Source: Clostridiaceae bacterium M8S5 | GTDB lineage: Bacteria > Bacillota > Clostridia > Tissierellales > MCWD3 | DNA: 64,000 nt | Direction of reading: 5' to 3' | NCBI GenBank assembly: GCA_029227815.1 | Contig: CP118523.1 | Coordinates: forward strand, 806,001 to 870,000 | In this document: one piece after another, positions 17,386 to 25,725 of the stretch | Numbering within the stretch: the first letter of the stretch is position 1 | Layout of the letters: each line of letters starts with the position of its first letter | Notes under the pieces: generated by a model | What the model was told of the DNA's origin: nothing | What the model saw: only the letters and a program-made list of their open reading frames with translations | Databases searched by the model: none | Program-made: the position numbers and the translations under genes

Positions 17386-17414
17386 ATACTAACACATTGT
17401 AATATCTATGTCAA
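17386..17414 (-). promoter_or_regulatory. Promoter of carAB
   Basis: Minus strand TTGACA, 17-bp spacer, TAGTAT. It is near-consensus, just upstream of the PyrR loop, and gives a leader of about 410 nt. Confidence 0.85.
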
Positions 17415-17482
17415 CTCTAATAATAAAAATACATTGATTTTAGATTAGTTTGCATCTTTATTCAAGTGATGTGAAAGAAAAT

Positions 17483-17522
17483 ATTATCTATAATTTACTA
17501 CAATAATAAAATTATAGATAAT
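17483..17522. repeat. Perfect inverted repeat between carA and the chemotaxis gene
   Basis: ATTATCTATAATTT and AAATTATAGATAAT, 14-nt perfect arms with a 12-nt spacer, in the divergent promoter region. It could be an operator or a cruciform. No T run follows directly, so a terminator is unlikely. Confidence 0.55.
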
Positions 17523-17542
17523 AATAAAAATTACAACAATAC

Positions 17543-17572
17543 ATGACATATTTAGTTAAAATGGTGTATAAT
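17543..17572 (+). promoter_or_regulatory. Candidate promoter of the chemotaxis receptor gene
   Basis: ATGACA, 18-bp spacer, TATAAT, about 70 nt upstream of the start. It looks like a vegetative promoter; no motility-sigma consensus (TAAA-N15-GCCGATAT) was found. Confidence 0.45.
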
Positions 17573-17642
17573 TTAAATAACTTATATCACATAAATAGGC
17601 TAATGTTGTATGCAAATAATAAGAAAAGGAGTGAATGAAAAA

Positions 17643-19760
17643 GTGAAATGGTTCAACAATTTAAGAATGAAGTATAAGATCACTATTTTGTCTGGGATTA
17701 TACTGTGCATGTCGGTGGCAATGATATTCTATATTTTGAGTGAGTTAAAGTCGACGAGTCTGAACAAAACTAGTACTATAGTTGCTGAAAGTTCAAAAAA
17801 AGAAGCAGCAGCGATACTAAAAGATATTGAAATAGCAGAAAATACAGTAAAGAGTTTAGCTAGCACCTTTTCTAACTTAGCTAAAGAAGGAACAATAAGT
17901 AGACAAGCAGCGGTTGATATGCTAAAGAATAATTTGAAGAACAGAACAAATGTAATCGCATTAGCTATTGGATTTGAGGCAAATGCATATGACAGAAAAG
18001 ATATGATGTTTATGAAGGAAAAAGAGCTAGGGTGTGATTCTAAAGGGAGATTCTTGCCCTATGTTTATAAAAGTGGTAGCGTGATAAAAGTAGAACCTTT
18101 AGTTGGATACGATGTAGAAGGTGATGGCGATTGGTATTTAGTACCTAAAAAGACTAAAAAGCCAATAATTACAGAGCCATATCTTTATAAGATTAATGGT
18201 AAGGATGTACTAATGGTTACAATAGCTTATCCTATACTAAATAACAATAGATTCTTAGGGGTTGTTACTACTGATATTGAGTTAGATTATTTGCAGGATA
18301 AAATAACTTCGATAGAAAGTGTTAATGATTACGGTGGAGTAGCTATTTTAGTTTCGGCAGAAGGATCATGTGTAGCTAATGGTTTTAAAGAAGGTATTTT
18401 ACCTAAGAAAATCTTTGAAAATGATTCTGTTAAGCCGGAAATAATGAAACAAATAAAAGCGAATAAAGAAACTTCATATTTTGACCATATTAGTGAATTA
18501 GATAGTGAAGTATTAATAACATTTGAACCTTTCCATCTAAAAAACTTAGATACAACATGGTCGATAATGACATTTATACCTAGAAGTCGAATACTTAGTG
18601 AATATAACCAAAGTCGTACAATTAATATCATAATTATACTATGTATAATATTAGCATCAACATTGAGTAATGTACTAATAGGTAAAAACATAAATAGTAG
18701 TATGAAAAAAATAAGCGGTGTTATGAGTAAAGCGGCAGGCGGTGATTTATCGCAGCTTTCAAATATTAAGACAAAAGATGAATTTGGGCAACTATCTGGT
18801 AATTTTAATGATATGATTTCTCAGATGAGAGTATTGGTTAATGATGTTAAATCATCATCAGATGTTGTTAATAAAAACTCTATGCAGTTAGCAGAGATTG
18901 TTGAGGCTTCTAATCAATCAGTAAATGAAATTTCATCAGCTATAGAGGAAGTATCATCGAGTTCATCTAGACTAGCTAAAGACGTTGATGATCTATCTCA
19001 TCGAACTAATAATTTAGGAACATCTATAGATGGGACGGTTGAAGTTGTATCAGAGGTATACAATATATCAGATGAGACTAACAAACTAAGTAAATCCGGA
19101 TTAGATATAATGGTAAATCTCAATGAAAAAACAAAAATTGCAAATGAAAGCACACAGGCTATAACAGATATAATAAACAAAGTTAACGAGTATGCGGACA
19201 ATACTGAGTCAATCATAGGATTAATAGATAGTATTGCGCAGCAAACTAATTTACTTGCACTTAATGCTTCTATAGAGGCAGCAAGAGCAGGAGAGGCTGG
19301 CAAAGGTTTTGCGGTAGTAGCTGATGAAATAAGAAAACTTGCCGAACAGACGGCAGAAGGTACTAATGAGATTAAAGAGATGATTAGTAATATACAAGAA
19401 CAATCTCAAAAATCAGTAACTATGATGAAGGAAATGAAAACATCGTATTATGAACAAAATAAGTCAATTAAAAGCACAGAAGAGATATTTGGCAAAACAG
19501 ATGAATACTTATCATCGTTATTTAGCAAGTTGGATTCAGCTCAGTCAAATATTAAAAACATAGAGGATATCAAAAATGGAATAATAGATACTTTGAGTAA
19601 TTTAGCGGCGTTTGCTGAACAGTCATCAGCTACAGCTCAGCAGGTATCAGCTAGCACACAGGAAGTGTTAGCTTCTATAGAAGAAATGAATGAAAATGCA
19701 CAGATTACAAAAACTCAATCAAATAATCTAATAGAGAGTATTGACAAGTTTAACGTATAA
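17643..19760 (+). CDS. Methyl-accepting chemotaxis protein with extracellular dCache sensor
   Basis: 705-residue transmembrane receptor. Membrane segments lie near residues 12-32 and 325-345 and flank a periplasmic-type double-Cache sensor, which in relatives binds amino acids or other small ligands ([20 protein letters not shown], ending in the second Cache repeat). HAMP follows (about 348-400) and then the cytoplasmic signalling coiled coil, with the highly conserved tip [20 protein letters not shown]. It would signal to CheA. The frame is open from 17610, but AAAGGAG at 17625-17631 supports the GTG at 17643; an earlier GTG at 17631 cannot be excluded. No che genes are nearby. It is a stand-alone gene divergent from carAB. 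Confidence 0.93.
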   Translation: MKWFNNLRMKYKITILSGIILCMSVAMIFYILSELKSTSLNKTSTIVAESSKKEAAAILKDIEIAENTVKSLASTFSNLAKEGTISRQAAVDMLKNNLKNRTNVIALAIGFEANAYDRKDMMFMKEKELGCDSKGRFLPYVYKSGSVIKVEPLVGYDVEGDGDWYLVPKKTKKPIITEPYLYKINGKDVLMVTIAYPILNNNRFLGVVTTDIELDYLQDKITSIESVNDYGGVAILVSAEGSCVANGFKEGILPKKIFENDSVKPEIMKQIKANKETSYFDHISELDSEVLITFEPFHLKNLDTTWSIMTFIPRSRILSEYNQSRTINIIIILCIILASTLSNVLIGKNINSSMKKISGVMSKAAGGDLSQLSNIKTKDEFGQLSGNFNDMISQMRVLVNDVKSSSDVVNKNSMQLAEIVEASNQSVNEISSAIEEVSSSSSRLAKDVDDLSHRTNNLGTSIDGTVEVVSEVYNISDETNKLSKSGLDIMVNLNEKTKIANESTQAITDIINKVNEYADNTESIIGLIDSIAQQTNLLALNASIEAARAGEAGKGFAVVADEIRKLAEQTAEGTNEIKEMISNIQEQSQKSVTMMKEMKTSYYEQNKSIKSTEEIFGKTDEYLSSLFSKLDSAQSNIKNIEDIKNGIIDTLSNLAAFAEQSSATAQQVSASTQEVLASIEEMNENAQITKTQSNNLIESIDKFNV

Positions 19761-19775
19761 AGAGATGGACTTCCA

Positions 19776-19804
19776 TTGACAATATTTACAAATAATGTTA
19801 AAAT
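19776..19804 (+). promoter_or_regulatory. Promoter of the zinc-ribbon protein gene
   Basis: TTGACA, 17-bp spacer, TAAAAT, directly after the chemotaxis gene. The leader is about 120 nt. Confidence 0.62.
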
Positions 19805-19933
19805 AAAATTACATTTATTATCAAAGTATTATTCTGATGGAGGTGAGTAAGGTGTTCTAATATCACGTAATTCTTCATAACGTTTATTACACTATATATA
19901 TTCATAAACATCCAAAAAATAAGGAGTGATTTT

Positions 19934-20293
19934 GTGAATAAGAGAAATATTCTTTTGGCAAGTATTTTGGTAGTTACTATTTTTACTATCAATTTCGTAT
20001 ATGCAGGGAATCTAGAAGCCAATGAGCAGACATGTAGTTGTCATAATCATATAGACGATGAAGTAGGCATAAGAGCGCCAGCATGTCCTAAATGTGGTAA
20101 TTGGTCAGGATTTATTAGAAGAACAACTTATGGAGAATGGATTAAATGCGGATATTATGAATGTCCTTACAAAGATTGTTTTGTGACGGTATTTAAAAGA
20201 GAGGTAACTACTATAGAGGAATGTGGGGCATGTGAGTATTATGATAAAAGTACACACATGCAGTACTGGCATAAACATTCGGTAAACCATTAG
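19934..20293 (+). CDS. Small secreted cysteine-rich (zinc-ribbon-like) protein
   Basis: 119 residues, GTG start with AAGGAGTG in front. Residues 1-24 form a signal peptide (MNKRNILLASILVVTIFTIN, likely cut after YAG). The mature part has cysteine/histidine pairs: CSCHNH, CPKCGNW (knuckle type), CGYYECPYKDC and CGACEYY, and ends in a His-rich tail. A folded zinc-ribbon outside the cytoplasm is likely. I do not recognise the family or know its job. Own promoter; it is followed by a strong hairpin and a repeat element. Confidence 0.72.
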   Translation: MNKRNILLASILVVTIFTINFVYAGNLEANEQTCSCHNHIDDEVGIRAPACPKCGNWSGFIRRTTYGEWIKCGYYECPYKDCFVTVFKREVTTIEECGACEYYDKSTHMQYWHKHSVNH

Positions 20294-20300
20294 TTAAAAA

Positions 20301-20334
20301 TGAGGTTGTCTAGCAATAATGCTGGACAACCTCA
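20301..20334 (+). terminator. Terminator hairpin after the zinc-ribbon gene
   Basis: TGAGGTTGTC...GACAACCTCA with inner AGC/GCT. Strong stem without a T run on its right; repeat copy 1 begins at its last two bases. Confidence 0.68.
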
Positions 20335-20474
20335 AACTTGTTATAAAAGCCCAATTTCTGCGTTGCCCTAAAATTTCCGTTGCTGACTTATCTCTAAGTA
20401 AGTTCTGCTACTCAATTTTAACACGTCCCAGACTTGAACTATTTCTTCAGTTTGTATCTTGATGTTTTGCTATA
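20333..20474 (+). repeat. Foldback repeat, copy 1 (degenerate)
   Basis: First of three copies of a structured repeat of about 150 bp. It shares AAAAGCCCAATTTCTGCGTT, AAAATTTCCGTTGCT and CTCAATTTTAACACG with copies 2 and 3. Its outer arms are CAAACT/AGTTTG, different from the other copies but still complementary. The right end is decayed (TTGATG without the partner hairpin arm), and no second copy of the flanking terminator was found. It lies between convergent genes. It contains no ORF. Confidence 0.88.
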
Positions 20475-20485
20475 AAGATAATTGA

Positions 20486-21232
20486 TTAATCCCTTGATTT
20501 AAGCTTTGCAAGTAATCTAATCACTTCTATATATAGCCAAATCAAAGTTACCATCAATCCAAAAGCACCATACCATTCATATTCCTTAGAAAAGTTTCTT
20601 CTAACTGCATTGTGAATATATTCAATATCCAAGACTAGATTGAAAGTAGCTATAGAAACGACAAACAAGCTAAATGCTATTCCTATAATACCACTTGAAT
20701 GTATGAATGCTATATCAATGCCAAATAATCTTAGTATGATAGTTAACCCATATAGTAAGGCTATACCTAATGTAGCACTAGAAACCATAAATCTAAATTC
20801 CTCTGTAACTTTTATAAGTCCAAGTTTATATATGGTTACAACTGCTCCAAGTATACCAAATGTCAGTAGTACTGCTTGTAATGCTATACCTGGATAAGCT
20901 CTTTCAAAAGCTAATGACATATACCCTAAAAAAACTCCTTCTAAAGCTGCATATATTGGAGCTAATATAGGACATAGTTTAGGTTTTGAAAAGGCTATGA
21001 TACCTATTATAAAAGTAAATATAATAGATACTATCATACCAGTATACGATACTAAAGGTATTATGCCACTTGCAGGTAATAATGCACCTATTATGACTAA
21101 GCCTAGTAGTATTATTATCTTGTTTATTGTGCCCCCCATTGTCATTGTATCAGTAGTATTATGACTTTCCATTTTATAATCCATACCTTTAGCTAAGACA
21201 GGATTTGGTTTTCTTAATGAACTGAGTTTCAT
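20486..21232 (-). CDS. Bax inhibitor-1 / YccA-like membrane protein
   Basis: 248-residue integral membrane protein with seven hydrophobic segments after a short polar N-terminus (KLSSLRKPNPVLAKG). It matches the bacterial BI-1-like family, whose members are thought to act as pH-sensitive ion channels or in membrane protein quality control. YAALEGVFLGYMSLAFE and NLVLDIEYI contain the family's acidic residues inside membrane helices. GGAGG supports the ATG at 21232 rather than the TTG 15 nt upstream. It stands alone, convergent to the zinc-ribbon gene. Confidence 0.86.
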   Translation of the reverse strand: MKLSSLRKPNPVLAKGMDYKMESHNTTDTMTMGGTINKIIILLGLVIIGALLPASGIIPLVSYTGMIVSIIFTFIIGIIAFSKPKLCPILAPIYAALEGVFLGYMSLAFERAYPGIALQAVLLTFGILGAVVTIYKLGLIKVTEEFRFMVSSATLGIALLYGLTIILRLFGIDIAFIHSSGIIGIAFSLFVVSIATFNLVLDIEYIHNAVRRNFSKEYEWYGAFGLMVTLIWLYIEVIRLLAKLKSRD

Positions 21233-21356
21233 GATGATAACCTCCAAAATTTAGTTTATATTAATATTATAATCAATTTATTGAAATTAAATTAATAATT
21301 TAACTGGCAAATTAGTAAAAGTACAAGTTTGACGTTGAATTTTTTGTTATTGTTTA

Positions 21357-21385
21357 TTGCTTAATTTATTGTAACACATTATAAT
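21357..21385 (+). promoter_or_regulatory. Promoter of the NUDIX gene
   Basis: TTGCTT, 17-bp spacer, TATAAT, about 33 nt upstream of the ATG. Confidence 0.6.
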
Positions 21386-21417
21386 GTATAATATGATAGA
21401 ATAGTGGAGGGAATATT

Positions 21418-21843
21418 ATGAAGGTAGGTTTTAAAGAAATCGGACATGATAAAACATATAATCTTAAATTTGCAGTTATAATGGCTATACATAATGGTAA
21501 ATGGGTATTTGTAAAGCATAAGGACAGAAACACGTGGGAAATACCAGGTGGTCATAGAGAAGAAAATGAAGATATAAATACTACAGCAAAAAGAGAGCTT
21601 TATGAAGAAACAGGTGCAAAAGAGTTTGAAATAACTCCTATATGTGATTATTATGTAACTAGAGATGAGAATACATCTTACGGAAGATTATTTACTGCAG
21701 ACTTAAATGTAATGGGAGAATTGCCAAACATGGAGATAGAAAAGATAGACTATTTTGATGATTTGCCAAAAGAAATGACTTATCCTCAAATACAGCCATA
21801 TTTATTTGAAAGGGTTTTGGAGTTTAGACAAAATAATAAATAG
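21418..21843 (+). CDS. NUDIX hydrolase
   Basis: 141-residue pyrophosphohydrolase of the NUDIX family. The catalytic box is complete: G-HREEN-E-DINTTAK-REL-YEE-TGA, that is GX5EX7REUXEEXGU, at about residues 45-67. These enzymes cleave nucleoside diphosphates linked to another group; the substrate here (oxidised nucleotide, NDP-sugar or other) cannot be told. Single gene with its own promoter and GGAGG ribosome site. It is followed directly by a terminator hairpin into which repeat copy 2 is placed. Confidence 0.88.
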   Translation: MKVGFKEIGHDKTYNLKFAVIMAIHNGKWVFVKHKDRNTWEIPGGHREENEDINTTAKRELYEETGAKEFEITPICDYYVTRDENTSYGRLFTADLNVMGELPNMEIEKIDYFDDLPKEMTYPQIQPYLFERVLEFRQNNK

Positions 21844-21857
21844 ATCATCGATTTAAA

Positions 21858-21881
21858 AAAGCTGATAAAGTTATCAGCTTT
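21858..21881 (+). terminator. Left copy of duplicated terminator hairpin
   Basis: AAAGCTGATAA-AG-TTATCAGCTTT, a perfect stem right after the NUDIX gene. No T run follows because repeat copy 2 begins at once. A near-copy lies at 22033-22055. Confidence 0.78.
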
Positions 21882-22032
21882 CAGACCGTAGACAAAAGCC
21901 CAATTTCTGCGTTGTTGTTAAAATTTCCGTTGCTCACTTACCTCTAAGTAAGCTCTGCTACTCAATTTTAACACGCCTTGAAATTGAACTCTTACTAAAG
22001 TCTGCTATCTTGATGACTTTGTCATCAATCTA
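21882..22032 (+). repeat. Foldback repeat, copy 2 (151 bp)
   Basis: Complete copy. Nested inverted arms: CAGAC/GTCTG at the outside, CAATTTC/GAAATTG, GTTAAAATT/AATTTTAAC and a central CTTAC-CTCTAA-GTAAG hairpin, followed by a perfect TTGATGAC-TTT-GTCATCAA hairpin at the right end. The same length as copy 3 (151 bp). It is bounded on both sides by near-identical terminator hairpins. No ORF. Confidence 0.93.
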
Positions 22033-22060
22033 AAAGCTGATAAAATTACAGCTTTTTTTA
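22033..22060 (+). terminator. Right copy of duplicated terminator hairpin
   Basis: AAAGCTGATAAAATTACAGC followed by TTTTTTT. It differs from the left copy by one substitution and one missing base, and it carries the T run, so it is probably the original NUDIX terminator. Confidence 0.82.
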
Positions 22061-22721
22061 TTTGGATTATTTTAATATAAAGAACACATAAATGCGACAA
22101 CAAATATTTACATAATAAAAATAATTAATAATTAATTGAAAAGAATATATCTGGGTTAAAATTTATAATAAGAATAGCTTGTCGATATATAAAAGTAGCC
22201 GAATAGTGTAGTTAATTATATTTAATCTGATAATTAAAATCTATATCTAAATAATTTAAATTTATATGTGAAGACTCTATTTTACTAGAATAAAAATACA
22301 TTTAAATAGCAATTTTACAGAATATGTTAGTGATTTAAAGTCTTAAAAAATTTTTTCAAAAAAATTGAGTATTTTAATATAGATAATAACTACAACAGGC
22401 TATTTTATCTATAATACGACAAAACTAGCTAAAGGATTATTTATATTAAGATATAATATTATACATAGAGAAAGATTTAACATCAATACAATATATGTAA
22501 AAAAAAGTCATCACCTGAAGTTGAAGGTGTATAAATTTACAATATATGAAAGAAGGGGTAGTATAATAGGGATTAAAAAATAAAGTAGGGTATATGATTT
22601 AAATGCTTTTTGGCAAATAGTAATTTGGAGCAAAGGTTTATTAAAATATTTAATATGCAGTATCACAAATTATTAATTCAAAAATTTTCTACTATTTTTC
22701 TTCAAATAATATACTAAAGAG
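22061..22721. other. AT-rich gene-free stretch
   Basis: 660 bp with no coding frame longer than a few codons that has a ribosome site. There is a small inverted repeat CACCT/AGGTG near 22512-22531 and homopolymeric A/T runs near 22348-22368. I see nothing else in it; the promoter of the next gene must lie here but no good -35/-10 pair stands out. Confidence 0.5.
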
Positions 22722-23306
22722 GTGATTAAAATTAAAGCAGTATGTATTATTGGCAGTCAAAGAAATAATGGAAATACAGCTTTAGTAGTAGATAAAATTA
22801 TAGAGGGTATGGAAAAAGCAGGTATAGCGGTTAATAGATATGTCTTAGGATATTTGAACATTAATTATTGTGAAGATTGTAATTACTGTCAGAGCATGAA
22901 GAGATGTAAACAGTATGATGACATGAATGCCATATACGAAGACATAGACGAATCTGACATAATCTTGGTTGCATCTCCTACATATTTAGGGGATATAACT
23001 GGACATTTAAAGGTATTCTTTGACAGATGCAGACCATATCTCAATGATAAAATAGCTATGAGAGGTGGTAAATGTGGTATCTCAGTTGCTATTGAGTCAA
23101 ATAATCTAAAAAATAGTCACGCAATAGATACAATTGAATACTTTTACAAACAGTTAGGTATAATGCCAATAGAAAAATTCACCATGAAGAGTATTCATTT
23201 AGATGATAATAGACAAGAAGAACTAGAAAGAGCATATGAAATTGGATATAATGTAAAAGAAGCTATTAATAAAAGTTTATTGACAAGCAGGATAGTTGAG
23301 GCGTAA
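22722..23306 (+). CDS. Iron-sulfur flavoprotein / NADPH-dependent FMN reductase family
   Basis: 194-residue flavodoxin-fold redox protein. The FMN phosphate loop is GSQRNNGNT near residue 11. A compact cysteine cluster CEDCNYCQSMKRC (CX2CX2CX5C) near residue 50 matches the 4Fe-4S motif of iron-sulfur flavoproteins, which shuttle electrons from ferredoxin to acceptors in anaerobes. ASPTYLGDITGHLKVFFDR is the second flavin loop. The start is uncertain: AGAGGTG overlaps the GTG at 22722 and would be better spaced for the ATT at 22731. Single gene followed by a terminator. Confidence 0.84.
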   Translation: MIKIKAVCIIGSQRNNGNTALVVDKIIEGMEKAGIAVNRYVLGYLNINYCEDCNYCQSMKRCKQYDDMNAIYEDIDESDIILVASPTYLGDITGHLKVFFDRCRPYLNDKIAMRGGKCGISVAIESNNLKNSHAIDTIEYFYKQLGIMPIEKFTMKSIHLDDNRQEELERAYEIGYNVKEAINKSLLTSRIVEA

Positions 23307-23387
23307 GTATATAGAGAAACCCTACCATTTTATATAAAAATATTTTTAATCCCTTTAAATAAAAATAATTTAATAAATATTTTGAGT

Positions 23388-23420
23388 AAAGCTGACAAGA
23401 TTATGTCAGCTTTTATTTTA
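23388..23420 (+). terminator. Terminator after the iron-sulfur flavoprotein gene
   Basis: AAAGCTGAC-aagattat-GTCAGCTTTTATTTT: 9-bp stem with T-rich tail. Confidence 0.82.
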
Positions 23421-23447
23421 TATAATTAACTAAAAAGGAGGGTGAAC

Positions 23448-24281
23448 ATGAATAAAGAAGAATTAAAGAGACTGTTAATAGAGATAAGAGAAAATGATTA
23501 TAAAGTAATAGACAATATTGACCCATTCGAGTTAGCAATGCAATCAATGAAGTACTTAGGTGATACAGATGGGCAATTAAGGGACAGTTTATGCTATGCA
23601 GTTTTATTTAAATGGATAACAAATGATGAAATTCTTAGTACAAAAGAGGTTTATCAGTTACACAATATTGCATTAAGTGATGATTATTTGCTATATGGAT
23701 TAGGTAACAAGGATGATGATTCTGGATTTAAAAGGGCGTTTACTATATTAATTATTGCATGTACTATATTTAGGCATAGAAAAGATAATTATCTATCGTT
23801 AGAAGAAGTTAAATATGCATTTGAAAGAGTACTGTATTATTTTAATAAAGAGTTAGATTTTAGAGGATATATTAAAGATAAGGGATGGTTACATGCAATA
23901 TGTCATGCATCTGATGCTTTAGATGAATTTGCATTATGTCAGGAACTAGAGCATGATGATTTAATGAAAATATTGTGTGCTATAAAATGTAAGATTAATA
24001 TCTATGAGATAGGTTTTATGTACGAAGAAGACGAACGTATGACAACTACAATAGCCAGTATTTTAAGTAGAAACATTATCAAGGAGAAAGAATTTATAGA
24101 GTGGATTCAAAAGCTTTTTGAGATGGATAGTATTAAGGATTATCCATATAAATTTATTTTTAACAACAATGTAAAGCAGTTAATAAGGAGTATTTATTTT
24201 AGATTATTAGGAAAGTCAGAGTATAAAACAATAGTTAATCAATTGCTGATGTCATTAAGTAAAAATAACAAATACAGTTAG
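23448..24281 (+). CDS. DUF2785 family protein
   Basis: 277-residue cytoplasmic, alpha-helical protein. The central segment with KGWLHAICHASDALDEFAL matches the DUF2785 family as I know it; no function is established. There are no membrane segments or signal peptide. AAGGAGGG at 23437-23443 supports the ATG at 23448 rather than the GTG two codons upstream. It stands alone between the flavoprotein and an ECF transporter gene. Confidence 0.72.
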   Translation: MNKEELKRLLIEIRENDYKVIDNIDPFELAMQSMKYLGDTDGQLRDSLCYAVLFKWITNDEILSTKEVYQLHNIALSDDYLLYGLGNKDDDSGFKRAFTILIIACTIFRHRKDNYLSLEEVKYAFERVLYYFNKELDFRGYIKDKGWLHAICHASDALDEFALCQELEHDDLMKILCAIKCKINIYEIGFMYEEDERMTTTIASILSRNIIKEKEFIEWIQKLFEMDSIKDYPYKFIFNNNVKQLIRSIYFRLLGKSEYKTIVNQLLMSLSKNNKYS

Positions 24282-24309
24282 AATATAATCTTTAGCTTCT
24301 AGGCTTATA

Positions 24310-24360
24310 GCATTATTTTTTTCGTAATATTTACTGAGCTAATAGCTGATAAAATAATGC
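24310..24360. repeat. Inverted repeat upstream of the ECF S-component gene
   Basis: GCATTATTTT and AAAATAATGC, 10-nt perfect arms 31 nt apart. It may end the upstream transcript or form a leader structure. I could not match it to a known riboswitch class. Confidence 0.42.
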
Positions 24361-24476
24361 TTTATAAAATAACTATATATATCAATATTAAAATTAGTTA
24401 TTGAAGTTAACAATGAAACATGCGATAATTAATCCGTGATTATCTAAGCTATATTATGAAATATAGGAGTGATGTT

Positions 24477-24992
24477 ATGGATATAAATAAAAAATGGAAT
24501 ACTAGAAGGATTGTAAGATTGGCGTTTTTTATGGCTATTAACTTAGTTGCTACATTTATTAAAGTTCCTATAGGAACTAGCATGATGCATTTAGGAACAA
24601 CAACTCTTTTTATAACAGCAATAATACTAAATCCAATTGATTCAGCTATAGCATGTGGTGGAGGAATGTTTTTATTCGACATATTGGGTAATTTTCTGCA
24701 ATATGCACCATTTACACTTATCATAAAAGGTCTTATGGCATTTGTTGTATCACTTATTGTGCATAAGAAAAGCAATGGTATGAATTATATAGTGAATTTT
24801 TTTGCTTACATAATCGGTGGTATAATATCGTTAGTTGGATACTATTTTGCTAATGCTATATTATTAGGCAATTTTATATCTCCAATTAGCAAAATACCAG
24901 GTTCTATACTAACAACTACAGTAGGAATTATAATAGCGTTGCCTATAGGAATACAGGTAAAAAGATCCTTAAAGAATACAAATTCATTCTAA
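24477..24992 (+). CDS. ECF transporter substrate-binding (S) component
   Basis: 171-residue membrane protein with about five to six hydrophobic helices and an N-terminal cytoplasmic stretch followed by RIVRLAFFMAINLVATFIKV, typical of S components. These proteins bind a vitamin or other micronutrient and pair with a shared energising module (EcfA, EcfA', EcfT), which is not in this window. The ligand is not evident. AGGAGTG supports the ATG at 24477; the in-frame ATG at 24456 has no such site. A terminator follows. Confidence 0.82.
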   Translation: MDINKKWNTRRIVRLAFFMAINLVATFIKVPIGTSMMHLGTTTLFITAIILNPIDSAIACGGGMFLFDILGNFLQYAPFTLIIKGLMAFVVSLIVHKKSNGMNYIVNFFAYIIGGIISLVGYYFANAILLGNFISPISKIPGSILTTTVGIIIALPIGIQVKRSLKNTNSF

Positions 24993-24998
24993 AGTTGG

Positions 24999-25028
24999 AG
25001 CTATCTCAAATAAAGAGATGGCTTTTTT
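24999..25028 (+). terminator. Terminator after the ECF S-component gene
   Basis: AGCTATCTC-aaataaa-GAGATGGCTTTTTT: 9-bp stem (one wobble), T run. Confidence 0.82.
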
Positions 25029-25111
25029 ATATATAAAATAACGGCATATTATTATACGCTAGGGAATATTTTTTATTAAGTATGTAAAATAAAAAGATTG
25101 AAGGTGTATAG

Positions 25112-25627
25112 ATGTCTTTTAAAAATGAAATCAATGAACAGTTTAATACATTAGAGTCAATAATAAAATTGGAGTTGTCTAAATCAATAGTAACTAGAAA
25201 TAATATATGTTTGCCAAACATTAATATAAAAGTTAAGCAACAAGTGCAAAATTGGAGTAATAAAGGTAAAAATAATACAGGGTTAAACAATTTAAGTGAA
25301 TTCAGACCAGATATAAGCGAGGATATAAAAAAAGTTCTGGAAGGTATAAACCTAAGAGATATAAATCTAAAAGATCCAACAAAAACACCGTACATCTTAT
25401 TTGGTATAATTGTTGGTATGTTTATATTTTTGATTTCAAAGCTGATATTTGGTGGATGGATTAGAGTGCTTTTGATAACAGGAGTAAGTGGATTATTACT
25501 TAATGGAGGTTTAACTAAAGAGTGGAAGAAAGCAAAGATTAGGTTTAATAGAATTACACTCAATAGTTATTTAAGACAACTTGAAAAATATAAAAATGAA
25601 TTATTTTCTATAATAGACAATATGTAA
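25112..25627 (+). CDS. Unrecognised protein with a central membrane hairpin
   Basis: 171 residues, family not recognised. The polar N-terminal half (about 1-90) is Asn/Lys-rich and possibly coiled. Two adjacent hydrophobic segments follow (YILFGIIVGMFIFLISKLIF and RVLLITGVSGLLLNGG), then a basic C-terminal helix. The topology suggests a membrane-anchored cytoplasmic protein with both ends inside. GAAGGTG precedes the ATG. It lies 98 nt upstream of cardiolipin synthase but need not share its transcript. Confidence 0.6.
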   Translation: MSFKNEINEQFNTLESIIKLELSKSIVTRNNICLPNINIKVKQQVQNWSNKGKNNTGLNNLSEFRPDISEDIKKVLEGINLRDINLKDPTKTPYILFGIIVGMFIFLISKLIFGGWIRVLLITGVSGLLLNGGLTKEWKKAKIRFNRITLNSYLRQLEKYKNELFSIIDNM

Positions 25628-25725
25628 AGTATTTATTCTTAATAAATATTGGATTATATATTGAGCTGATGCAAATAATATTATAAAATAGCTATATCAT
25701 AATTTAATGTCTCGGAGGTGTTATA

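Noticed and set aside
20333..22032. Two nearby repeat copies as the ends of a composite transposon around the BI-1 and NUDIX genes
   Set aside because: The copies are in direct orientation, no transposase lies between them, and copy 2 has its own duplicated flanks, so each copy appears to be independent.
22501..22540. CACCT/AGGTG hairpin as a riboswitch or terminator
   Set aside because: 5-bp stem, no T run, no conserved aptamer blocks recognised.
24300..24470. Vitamin riboswitch in front of the ECF S-component gene
   Set aside because: I looked for preQ1, THF, TPP, FMN and cobalamin core motifs and found none; only a long-loop inverted repeat is present.
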